A stretch of DNA of 64,000 bases from Botryococcus braunii. Lineage: Eukaryota > Chlorophyta > Trebouxiophyceae. The stretch spans positions 37,501 to 101,500 of the forward strand of contig MVGU01001197.1 of NCBI GenBank assembly GCA_002005505.1, given 5' to 3'. Shown here piece by piece: positions 34,582 to 44,348 of this stretch. The translations under genes and the position numbers were made by a program. The notes beneath the pieces were generated by a model. The model did no database searches. It saw nothing but the letters and a program-made list of their open reading frames with translations, and was not told the origin of the DNA. Position 1 is the first letter of the stretch. Each line of letters starts with the position of its first letter.

Positions 34582-35675
34582 TCTAACACACTCTCTGCAG
34601 GCCTAGAGGAAGCTGGAAAGGGGGGGCGAGAATGTTTCCCTTGTATACATGACTCACACTGGGGACAACACTCTGAGCATGGAGCAAGGGACACATTGAT
34701 CCCAGTGACCAGATCTTCGTTGTCCAACCTTGTCATACTCTTAACCCCAGGATGACCCAACCTTGCATGCCACAGTAGTCTATCTGAACACACGTGCCCT
34801 TTCCTGGCATGGTACGAGGCAACATGAGGACTGGACTGTGGCTGCGCGTCATGCTGGCTCTTGACTGGACACACCCATTCTAAAAAGAACAGCCCTCGCT
34901 CTCTGGCTATATGACCAGACCAGCCTGCTGGGCCTTTCATGGTCGTGTACCCACCTGCACTGTCAGTGAGGAATGATGCTCCATCCTGAATGGCTCCTGT
35001 GACAGAGATCAGATTAGTGTGTGCAGTGGGCACACACTGCACATTATGCAGCCAAAACACCTCTTGTCTGGCATTGACCAGACACAAAGACCCAGTTGCA
35101 ACTATCCCTCCTTTGGCGTCAGAAGTGGCCAAATGAAGAGGGAGGGGTTGGGCATGCATGACTGGGTTGTGTAGTAAAGACAGATCATTTACAAGGTGCA
35201 CCGATGCACCACTATCTATCAGCCACGAGGTACTGCAAGCCCCATGAGACGTAGGGGTAAGCACATTCAACGAAACGAACATAGGCTCACAAGCACCTGG
35301 AGGAGGTGGTGGTGGGAGATGCCAGCCTTGGAAGAAGGGGAAGATAGTGGACACAGATCCAGGAGCATGTGAGGTTGACACGGGAGGGCCTCCTTTGGAT
35401 TGGCCAGCATCCCACCAGCTGGCTTGTTGCTGAGGAGCTCCAGTGCCCCACCACGCAGCTGGGCCCGCACTTTCAGCTTGCATTGTGCCATGTAGAGCTT
35501 GCAGCCTCTTCAGATCCAGGCACTCCCTCCAGAAATGTCCCGTCCTGTTGCAGAAGCGACACGCCAATTCCTCTTTTGGCCTCCTGCCACGTCCACACCC
35601 TCGCCCCTTGCCTCCAGCGTTGTGAGCAGAAGGGCCATAGGGGGCCTGACCATCAGCAGGTGCTCCAGCTCCCAC
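34491..35675 (-). pseudogene. COP2 Gag zinc knuckle, protease, INT zinc domain
   Basis: CRFCNRTGHFWREC zinc knuckle, protease WLIDSGASVHLVN, then the HHCC region (WHARLGHPGVKSM to CSECCPQCESC). The frame is lost near 34550-34580, where the core continues in the overlapping frame. Confidence 0.85.
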
Positions 35676-35720
35676 TCCTGGTGCAGCTCCAGCGCCATGG
35701 GGAGGCCCAGGGATTCCACC

Positions 35721-36515
35721 CTAAGCTGGTACGGCTGCTGCTGCTGCTGCCATAACTGCTGCAGCTGATGCTGTGACTTGCACTGACTCGGCCAACGGGA
35801 TATCCTGGTACTCCAAGTTCTCAATGGCAGTGAGGATCGTCTCCAGCATGTTGTAGGGGTCTGACTTGGCGGAGGTAATTGCCCAAGCGTCGTTCTGCAA
35901 GACGGCAGGTAGCCCCTTAAACATATACCTGCAGATCTGGCGGTCGCTTAGCTGATGGTTATTGGCCTCCAGGGAGGCGGCAATACTGATGACTCGGTGG
36001 CACCATTCTTGCACTGTCTCTCCCTTTACCATGCCTTGTTTGAGCCCCTTGATCCACTTCTCGTTGATTTCCCTGTCCTTCCCTCCGGTGCAGCGGTCTG
36101 CCATCCACTGAATGAAGTCAAAAGCGCTCCCCCGCTGTTTGACTTCGTCGTGCCACATGGACGGGACAGACTGCAAAATGAAATGTTTTACTGCTGCGTT
36201 CTCTGCGGTCTTAGGCATGGCTGTCTCCAACGCTCCCATTGCTCCTTTTTGCATTGCGCAGGACTCCAGCTCTTCACGCCAGGCCCTGAAATTAGTGCGA
36301 TCAGCCTTCAGGGGCGTAGACATCTTGGGATTGGAGGAGTTCATCTTGTATGCATACGAGCTGGCTGCAGTGCCTCCATTGGTCTGTCCTGACTGTCCAG
36401 CTCCTGAGGAGGCCGTGCTGCCTCCTGCTGGTGTTGCCATAGTCTCTGTACTGCTGGAATTACTTTCAGAAACCTTGCTTTGAGAACGAGTTTGAGGTCT
36501 GGTCATACACTTCAC
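35721..36515 (-). pseudogene. COP2 gag N-terminal part
   Basis: ATG at 36515 with a Ser/Thr-rich start, then a copia Gag region (FRAWREELESCAMQKG, WMADRCTGGKDREINEKW, ICRYMFKGLPAVLQ). The frame is lost in an Ala-coding GCT/GCA run near 35730-35755, a likely slippage site, before the zinc-knuckle frame. Confidence 0.82.
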
Positions 36516-36888
36516 TTCCTCTCACAGCGTTCAGCCTGACACAGCTGATTTAAGTATACCCTTCCGGCGTACACCACAGCACTTTCAAGTATTTCACCCT
36601 TTCGAGGTCTAGCATGTAACCTTAATATGCAAGATATGCAAAATATTCTTCAGCAATTCAATTGCCTGACCACCCGGACCTACTGACGGTCTCACGATAA
36701 CGACGACGGGTGATAATCTCAGGTCACTTCACGAAAAAAAAAAACTTCCCAAGAGATTGAAAACTCTGTAGGTAGGCCTTCTGGGTGAATATCCAGTTGT
36801 TCCTTTTTACTTCTTCTTGCCGTCAGGCGAGTCCGTGGAAAACCCAGTACAGATGCATCCGATGATGCCATGCACTCGTGTCTGCCCT
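36516..36888 (-). other. COP2 5' leader
   Basis: 373-nt untranslated leader between primer site and gag, with no ORF. About 300 bp of it recurs at 54048-54341 in COP4, identifying that fragment as the same family. Confidence 0.75.
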
Positions 36889-36920
36889 TGGCTCAGCTGG
36901 AAGGGCGTGGGCCCATAACC
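36889..36920 (-). other. COP2 primer-binding site, 32 nt
   Basis: Complementary over 32 nt to a tRNA 5' half: on the plus strand it reads TGGCTCAGCTGG..., then GGGCGTGGGCCCATAACC, which is the D-arm to anticodon-loop part of an initiator tRNA-Met. The same 32 bases, inverted, are at 54016-54047. Confidence 0.88.
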
Positions 36921-37616
36921 TGTAAAAGGTTATGGGCAGCGGCGTATTCTGTAAGCAAGCAGACAGGTCGTAAGTTCGTGTCTCTCCAGCTACAGTCCTT
37001 GACGACTGTCTGCTCTTTAGACACATGCAACTGAATGAACAAGACTGGCATCCTTATGTGCCCAGTATCTTTCCAAACCAGTTGCGTTACATGTTGATCT
37101 GTCAATGAGCATCTACACACGGATAAGCTCCTGACGACTGAAAGCAAGTACCTTCCTATACTCAATCAAGACTCCGTCCTTTAGCTGTTTGGGAGACTTG
37201 ATTGTACACTTAGATGGTTCACTTACAAACAAGCAATCAAACATGAACACATTACCAATACACACCCTGCGTCACCGCACCTGTAAGCAAGCAGACAGGT
37301 CGTAAGTTCTTGTCTCTCCGGCTACAGTCCTTGACGACTGTCTGCTCTTTAGACACATGCAACTGCATGAACAAGACTGGCATCCTTATGTGCCCAGTAT
37401 CTTTCCAAACCAGTTGCTCGACTATGCGGTGATCGCAGCTTTAATAGTCCTTTCACACTAACGCGTAATCTACATCAGATTGTACCTTATGTTCGAAAAT
37501 AGACCTCATCCGAACGTGTCTCGAGGTACCTTATGTGGATAGTGGACCCGTATCCTAATAATGTACATTTGAAGATCACCTAAAGCACAAGGCATTCTAT
37601 AATGTATGTTCACAAC
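36921..37616 (-). repeat. COP2 5' LTR (last 6 bp lost)
   Basis: 696 bp. It should end CTCAACA but stops at CACAAC. Eight bases, TCAACAAC, appear deleted between two ACAAC repeats at the junction with the COP1 LTR. It contains both copies of the internal duplication (GCAAGCAGACAGGTCG near 36955 and 37288). Several differences from the 3' LTR suggest COP2 is older than COP3. Confidence 0.87.
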
Positions 37617-38333
37617 TTCTGAGCTTGGCGATTCCCTGTATGACCCGGCACGAGGGTGATTAGCTCGTCAGTACTCTTGTTGTGTGTCGAGGAACAGGCA
37701 GTGACCGAGTATGAATGAGGACTTGATAGGCAACAGTTAAGAGATAAGCACCCGAAGTGCCTTTTTTGTCCCAATCAAGTCTTTACAATGCTTCTTGCTT
37801 TCTCTCATCACTCCGTAATTCAAACTACTTAGTCTACGTAACTACCGATAGTCTGCATTACCAGTGTTCGATGAGTTAAAACATAAGCACCATCTTAATA
37901 ACATTACATAGACCTCTTCCTTTCCATGGGTCAATGAGGCTTCAGCCTTGAAACGTCAGGTTACCTGTATGACCCGGCACGAGGGTGATTAGCTCGTCGT
38001 TACTCTTGTTGTGTGTCGAGGAACAAGCAGTGACCGAGTATGAATGAGGACTTGATAGGCAACAGTTAAGAGATAAGCACCCGAAGTGCCTTTATTGTCC
38101 CAATCAAGTGCCTCGTCCTTGCGAGCCGGCGTCATATATCCTTCTAGCAAAAGCGTGACAAAATACCTCATCACCTCTATCTAATCGGAATCAGTCTAGA
38201 TTGCTCCATGCAGAACTCACATTTCTGCCGCAATTACTCATTCTCCTAATTGTTCCAGAGTGTCAATCTCCTAAGATAAAGCCACTATTACTTCTCTGAG
38301 GGAAAGGCACAAATTCTCCTTACTAATTCAACA
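37617..38333 (-). repeat. COP1 5' LTR, main part
   Basis: Matches 367-1080 with scattered substitutions; it ends TTCAACA at 38333. Internal duplicated segments are at 37636-37780 and 37965-38109. With 13602-13611 it completes the LTR into which COP2 inserted. Confidence 0.86.
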
Positions 38334-38337
38334 TTTC

Positions 38338-38667
38338 TGTTGTATCTTGCACACCTGTCCTACACGTGTACACTCTCGATAGGATCTCTATCACAGTTCC
38401 CTGAACTTCATTGACTGAGATCTGTACTTACACGATTGGCTATGAACTCCTACCTCCCATGGAGAGCTCTCTCTCTAGGTCTCCGAATACATAACAGCAA
38501 TTTTTGTGTCGTGATGCAGGCGTTTCTTATGCGCATCATCTATCCCTTCGTCCAATTTAGTGACGTGCCTAAACCAATGATGTGAATGTGAGAGAGCACC
38601 CATACTTATGTATAACAACATCTGTACATCCAGATCCGTACCTCATGGTCTCTCTCAATACACAACA
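38338..38667 (-). repeat. LTR-like fragment with adjacent purine tract
   Basis: 330 bp beginning TGTTG and ending CACAACA, followed by CTCCCCTTG, the minus-strand purine tract form seen beside other copia 3' LTRs here. No partner LTR or coding region follows. It may be an LTR remnant continuing into 1-356 before COP1 inserted. Confidence 0.35.
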
Positions 38668-38871
38668 CTCCCCTTGATCTAGCTGCATCTTTCCTGGAGC
38701 ACGGACCCCCCCCCCTCCCCGGTATCGTACCCTGTCAAACCCATTCAACTAATGCATCTCTTCCTTGTTGGCTTCGAACGATGTAGCTGTGTCATGTAAG
38801 CTCTAGCGCTTTCAGCCTTTTAGCGAGTGTGCAATCGAGAGGAACTCCCGATTGCGCCCAACGCAATGAGT

Positions 38872-38879
38872 CACACACA

Positions 38880-38924
<45 letters not shown>

Positions 38925-38971
38925 CCACACATACACACACATATTCACTCACACACACACACACACACACC
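38872..38971. repeat. (CA)n microsatellite, interrupted
   Basis: About 100 bp of CA dinucleotides with short interruptions (CATACACCCACACATA, CATATTCACTCA). Confidence 0.95.
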
Positions 38972-39069
38972 AATCTATTCTGTACAGTGGTTCACATGTG
39001 TAGTTATTGGACAGTAGGACTGGTTTGTGTGTCCTTTTCTATTCTGTGTAGTTATTGGACAGTAGGACT

Positions 39070-39105
<36 letters not shown>

Positions 39106-39106
39106 T

Positions 39107-39145
<39 letters not shown>

Positions 39146-39166
39146 TGGGTGTGGGTGTGGGTGTGG

Positions 39167-39248
<82 letters not shown>
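39070..39248. repeat. (GT)n microsatellite, 179 bp
   Basis: GT dinucleotides with several GGGTGTGG-type interruptions in the first half and an uninterrupted second half. It follows the motif GGACAGTAGGACTGG. Confidence 0.95.
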
Positions 39249-39250
<2 letters not shown>

Positions 39251-39401
39251 ACATGATTCCGTACGCAATAATCAACTTCTGCTGCATCAAAACAAGTATG
39301 TAGTACATATGTGTTATATTCTTGATAAGCACAAGTTGATCACTCTTCAATTACGTATATCATCATGTTAACTAGGCAGTGCTTCGATGTGATTTGCCTA
39401 G

Positions 39402-39911
39402 GGCAAGCAAGTCATTGTCGTAGGTAATAGCGTATGCATACGTATCAGCTATGACACACATATGTGTAAGTCTGCATTCGAGGCGGAGGCACGTGCCTGA
39501 CAGCGCATTCAACTTCAGAAGTACTTTAAGGATAGCAGTACTAGTACGCAGCTATTCACGACAATAGCAGAAGCGCCCGTGGATAGAGTTCGTACCGATG
39601 CCTTGTAGGCTTGACAAACATACACTGGCTTGGGAACTATTTGTTCTGACAACTGAACGGAGTCGTGCGAATAGTGCTACGTGTCCGGAGTCCCAATATG
39701 CACTAGCTTGGGTTAGACAAAGCGCCAAAACGCAAGATCTTTCTTGGTTGGAAATCCAATCCACGACTTTCCACTGAAATCTGCTTTGGCAGCTGTGGTT
39801 ACCTGTGGGGGGATGATAGCGAGGCCGAGCTGCGTGCGTGACCGGGGAATTAACAAGTTGTCGACGATAGTAGTGTGTGTGTAATCTTAAGACAATTACT
39901 TAAGCTGTTCT
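39402..39911. repeat. ~500-bp duplicated segment, copy 1
   Basis: Similar to 40326-40829: GGCAAGCAAGT, GTCGTAGGTAATAGCGTATG, then GCCTTGTAGGCTT and AACAAGTTGTCGACGATAG. Many substitutions and small indels, so an old duplication. Function unknown; no intact frame in both copies. Confidence 0.8.
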
Positions 39912-40325
39912 GAAGATATCTTTTGAAACGTTTAACCGAGGGGGCTTGTTGGTTGGGTTGTGGTTGTTGGACCCTAACAAGCTGCCAACGATATTTATGC
40001 GTGTGTACATTTAATCTACGACTATAACGTAAGCTCCTGAAGAGAGAGGTCTTAACCAGACGATCGCTATTGCAGCGCGTGGGCTTGAGCAACCTTGGGG
40101 ATAATTTCTTTATTTGACACCGGTTGGAGACGTGCGATTCGCAGTTAGATGCAGTTTCTTCAAGGGGGCTACGCCTTGGGGCCCAGCTCGTAGGATCTGT
40201 GCTGCTTCAGGAAGGCCTTCTTTGATCTACATGTGACTTGTTTACTACAAGGTGTGACTCCCGTGGATGAGCTTGTTTTAAAGAACGGACGGATGAGGTC
40301 ATGGCGGAGCTGCATTCCTGACTGG

Positions 40326-40829
40326 GGCAAGCAAGTTATTGTCGTAGGTAATAGCGTATGCGTACGTATATGCTATGACACACATATGTGCAATTCTGAC
40401 GAGGCGGAGGCACGCGCCCGACAGCGCATTCAACTTCAGAATTACTTACTTTCAGAATAGCAGTACACAGCTTTTCACCGCAATAACAGAAGCGCCCGCG
40501 GAAAGAGTTTGTACCGATGCCTTGTAGGCTTAAAGCATACATTAGCTTGGGAACTATTTGTTCTGTCAGCGGAACGGAGTCGTGCGAAGAGTGCTACGTG
40601 TTGGGAGTCCCATACTGCACTAGCTTGGGTTTCCCGAAGCGTTGAAATGCAAGATCTTTCCTGGTTGGAAATCCAAACCACGAATTTCCAGTGAAACCTG
40701 CTTTGGTAGCTGTGGTTACCTGTGAGAGGATGATAGCGAGGCCGATCTGCGTGCCTGACCGGGAAATCAACAAGTTGTCGACGATAGTAGTGTATGTGTA
40801 AGCTTAGGACATTACTTGAGATTTTCTGA
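40326..40829. repeat. ~500-bp duplicated segment, copy 2
   Basis: Partner of 39402-39911. Downstream, 40890-41165 is repeated at 44070-44330 (shared CGACACCGGTTGGA-like and CCCGTTCCG sequences), so the duplication network extends to the COP3 insertion site. Confidence 0.8.
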
Positions 40830-41169
40830 ATAGAGGTCTTAATCAGGCGGTCTTTTTCGAAGGGCGTGGGCTTCAGAAAGCTTGGGGACAAGTTATTGAT
40901 TCGACACCGGTTGGAAACGTGCAATCCGCAGTCGAATGCAGCGGTTAATCCTACGGCCAAACCACAGCTAGGCACACCAAACGTGAACTTGGGTGATGAA
41001 AGACTCACATTGCTTTTGGGGCTCTGCAGCAGCAGGCAGTGCTCTAGAAACCCCCTGCAGCTTATGATAGGAAAACGGTGTTCTGTTGGGTTAAAATGAC
41101 ACGTCTCACATTTTTTAATCGCATGTGTTATCGGGGGCGAAAGTAGCCCGTTCCGTTTGCCTACCCATT

Positions 41170-41171
<2 letters not shown>

Positions 41172-41238
<67 letters not shown>
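41172..41238. repeat. (TG)n microsatellite
   Basis: 67 bp of uninterrupted TG dinucleotides. Confidence 0.95.
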
Positions 41239-41241
<3 letters not shown>

Positions 41242-42391
41242 CATACAAACCATTAACGTGTACAGCGTCAAGTATGTAATACATATGCATATGTGTTTTA
41301 ATCTCGACACATCATATGTTTATCAGTCATCAATTAAGTTGATCATCATGCTTATCAGTTAGTGCTAGCAAATGGGGTTAAATTACATCCATTGCAGTTT
41401 CGTGAACAAATGCACAAGACTTCTTGTACTCAACACGCCTTCACATTCTCAAATGCACAACGGAATCTTCACGCACGCGAAGCTGAAGCAAGTTGGCATT
41501 TCAATGCATCTTCAGTAAAGTAGCATAGCTGCGCGCACATGGGTATGTCCGATCTTGGAAAAGTCGGCTTCACGATCTGAGCTGTTACAGAAAGGCTCCT
41601 CCGCAAAAGGGACTCCACGATGCTTTGCTTCAGGAGGGGCCCGCTCTCGTGGAGGTCAGTCGGGACTCCCGACTCGGTCAATCCGATTCGATCAGAGGAT
41701 TCCGGACTAGCCGGCCCCAAAAAAATCTGCTTCAGGAGGGGCCCGGAAGGGGCTGGCAGTGCCTGGCACCCGTGGATCTTCCTTTCTCGAAATACGGAAC
41801 CCCCGGCATCATCTCAGCAAACATCATTTAAAAACTTCATCTGTTACTGGGCTTGAGAGTTGTAGCAAAGTCTTGTAAGCTCCAGTTCTTTTAGCATTTA
41901 AGCGAGTGTGTGTTCGAGAGGACTCCGGATTCGCGCCCAACCCAATGAGCAACCCACCCACGCGATCTATTCATTTTTGGACATCAAAATTGTTCTATTG
42001 TGGTTAGGAAGTGCTGCGATGTGATTTGCAGCACAGCAGCGTGCTGTGGCTCTGCCCTTTCGACAGGAAATCTGACTACGGTCAACAAAGAAAGTTCAAT
42101 GTGATAATTACATCCAGTGACCTACGGCAGCCAGTAATCTCCTAGTTCATCAAGTGGAATTAAGCACATCAAAGGTGGTTCCGGGTACAAATGCGAAAAG
42201 ACCTCAACTCAAGATGGCATCGGTTGTCTCATGCAGAACGTCACGCACGCCAAGCTGAAGGAGGCTGCATTTATCAATGCAACTTGAGTTTCATAGCTGC
42301 AGAAAATTGGCTTTTTTTGCTGTTTGGAAAGCCGGCTCCACGATCCGAGCTGTTCTAGGAGGGCTCTCCGAAAAACGGGCTCCACGATCTA

Positions 42392-42444
42392 TTGCTTCAG
42401 GAGGGGCCCGCTCCTCGCCGAGGAGCGGGCCCCTCCTGAAGCAA
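42392..42444. repeat. 26-bp perfect inverted repeat, 1-nt spacer
   Basis: Arms 42392-42417 and 42419-42444 are exact reverse complements separated by one C. The arm contains GCTTCAGGAGGGGCCCG, a motif scattered through 41626-42850. It could form a very stable hairpin or cruciform. Confidence 0.93.
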
Positions 42445-42910
42445 GAGTCCTTCGAGGGGGTCCAATCGGGAATCTCGATTCCGTCATCCCGGCTCGATCC
42501 CAGGTTCCCGGACTAGCCGGCCCCCACAGTTTTGCTTCAGGAGAGGCCCGGAAGGGGCTGGCTCCCCTTGGAACTAGCTGCATCTTTCCTGGAGCCGGAC
42601 CCCCCCCCCCCCCGGGTATCCAGGAACCAGTCCTACTGTCCAATAACTACACAGAATAGTTTAGGACACACAAACCAGTCCTACCGTCCAATAACTACTA
42701 ACTCGCCGAGGAGCGGGCCCCTCCTGAAGCAAGAGTCCTTCGCGAGTCGATCGAGGGGGTCCAATCGGGAATCTCGATTCCGTCATCCCGGCTCGATCCC
42801 AGGTTCCCGGACTAGCCGGCCCCCACAGTTTTGCTTCAGGAGAGGCCCGGAAGGGGCTGGCTCCCCTTGGAACTAGCTGCATCTTTCCTGGAGCCGGACC
42901 CCCCCCCCGG
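42418..42910. repeat. ~200-bp direct duplication
   Basis: 42418-42616 recurs at 42704-42910 (GAGCGGGCCCCTCCTGAAGC through to CTGGAGCCGGACCCCC). The second copy has ~11 extra bases after GTCCTTCG. Between them lie two inverted copies of the GGACAGTAGGACTGG motif. Confidence 0.88.
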
Positions 42911-43071
42911 TATCGTACCCTGTCAAACCCCATTCAACTAATGCATCTCTTCCTAATTGGCTTCGAACGATGTAGCTGTGTCATGTAAGCCCTAGCGCTT
43001 TCAGCCTTTTAGCGAGTGTGCAATCGCGAGGAACTCCTGATCGCGCACAACGCAATGAGTCATGCACGCAC

Positions 43072-43097
43072 GCACACACACACACACACACACACAC
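43072..43097. repeat. (CA)n microsatellite, short
   Basis: 26 bp of CA dinucleotides, in the same context as the tract at 38872 (after GCAATGAGTCA), showing shared ancestry. Confidence 0.9.
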
Positions 43098-43213
43098 CCT
43101 AATCTATTCCGTACAGTGGTACACATGTGTATACATGTGTACGTAGTTATTGGACGGTAGGACTGGTTTGTGTGTCCTAAACTATTCTGTGTAGTTATTG
43201 GACAGTAGGACTG

Positions 43214-43216
<3 letters not shown>

Positions 43217-43288
<72 letters not shown>

Positions 43289-43321
43289 GTGTGTGTATGT
43301 GTGTGTGTTTGTGCCCCCCCC

Positions 43322-43372
<51 letters not shown>
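43217..43372. repeat. (TG)n - C-run - (AC)n inverted microsatellite
   Basis: About 95 bp of TG, a run of ~12 C, then ~48 bp of AC. The two tracts are complementary and can fold back on each other. Confidence 0.95.
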
Positions 43373-43376
<4 letters not shown>

Positions 43377-44348
43377 TTGTGGACGATAGTAGTGTGTGAG
43401 TAATCCGAGTACGGTAACGTAAGCTGTTCAAGGACAGCTTTTAATTTAAGGGCTTTGTTGGTTCCCCAACAAGTTATCCCCATGTGTAACGGAATGCGAG
43501 GATTTCCGAGCATTTCGGGACATTTGCGGGAGACGCCCTTTGGCGCCATACTGCACGCCCGTGGGAGCCACGTGGTTAGGCGCTCGAACGAGAGTAGCAC
43601 CTTCCGTCGGTGATGGTTGCTTACGCCATGCATAGTTGGCACTCCGTCATTGCGTGTGTTTGATGACAATAGTTGTCACCGTTAGCACGCCAACGAGTGG
43701 ACGATCTAGGGCTCTCACGAAGGATAGAGGGACATAAGTCTTACATGGGCCGAGTTCGAATGATAGGCGTCCCCTGGCTAGGAACCCGCGTGCCGAGTAG
43801 ATTAACACGAGAGGACAGAACTGGAGAAACCACAAGGGTAAGCTGTGTGGTGGGGTGGTTCTTGTAAACGCTTGCTTGCCCCAAGTGACGGACCTCGTGC
43901 CGCGCCTCGTTCCTTGCTCCCTTCCTGCCTTACTTCCTTATAAATTCCGCTGAGTCATTACACCATGGGTGCTTAAGCCCACGCCCTTCCAAAAGGACCG
44001 TTTGGTCAAGAACTCTTTTCTCAGGCGTTTACTTTATTGTGCTAGGTTACATGTACACATGCATAGATACGTTCTTGTTTCGACACGGGTTGGAGACGTG
44101 CGATCCGCGGTCCACTGCAGTGCTTAGAAGCATACGGCACACCAAAGCTGTGCAAACCACAGCTGTGCACACCAAAAGAAAACTTGGGTAATGAAAGACC
44201 TACATTAAAATGGGGCTCTGCTGCAGCAGGTATTGCAGCAGTGTTCTGTTGGGGCAGAATGCCATGTCTCACATTTTATATCGCAGGGGTTTTCGGGAGC
44301 GCGGGGGGCCCGTTCCGCTTGCCCTCAGCGAAAAATTCTAAGGGAAAC

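Larger units (their letters stand above)
31278..36920 (-). mobile_element. COP2 internal region: degenerate Ty1/copia
   Basis: A complete set of copia domains on the minus strand (gag, PR, INT, RT, RNase H) between a purine tract and a primer site, spoiled by several frameshifts. Its family is shared with COP5 (61269-64000), which is intact over the comparable part. Unlike COP1 and COP3 it has no extra ORF before gag. Confidence 0.9.
38668..44343. other. Non-coding, duplication-rich region
   Basis: No gene is supported; most long frames are dinucleotide-repeat translations (poly His-Thr or Val-Cys). It contains segmental duplications: 38679-38870 vs 42872-43070; 39402-39911 vs 40326-40829; 40890-41165 vs 44070-44330; 42418-42616 vs 42704-42910. 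It also has six microsatellite tracts and a strong palindrome. COP3 inserted at its right end. Confidence 0.75.

Noticed and set aside
38975..39371. Long open frames of His-Thr or Val-Cys repeats over the microsatellites
   Set aside because: They are translations of GT/CA dinucleotides with no conserved flanking coding sequence; the same applies near 41180 and 43200.
43681..43800. tRNA-like sequence around GAGTTCGAATGATAGG
   Set aside because: The T-arm does not pair (G where C61 is expected) and the acceptor ends pair over only five bases; no clean D or anticodon arm.
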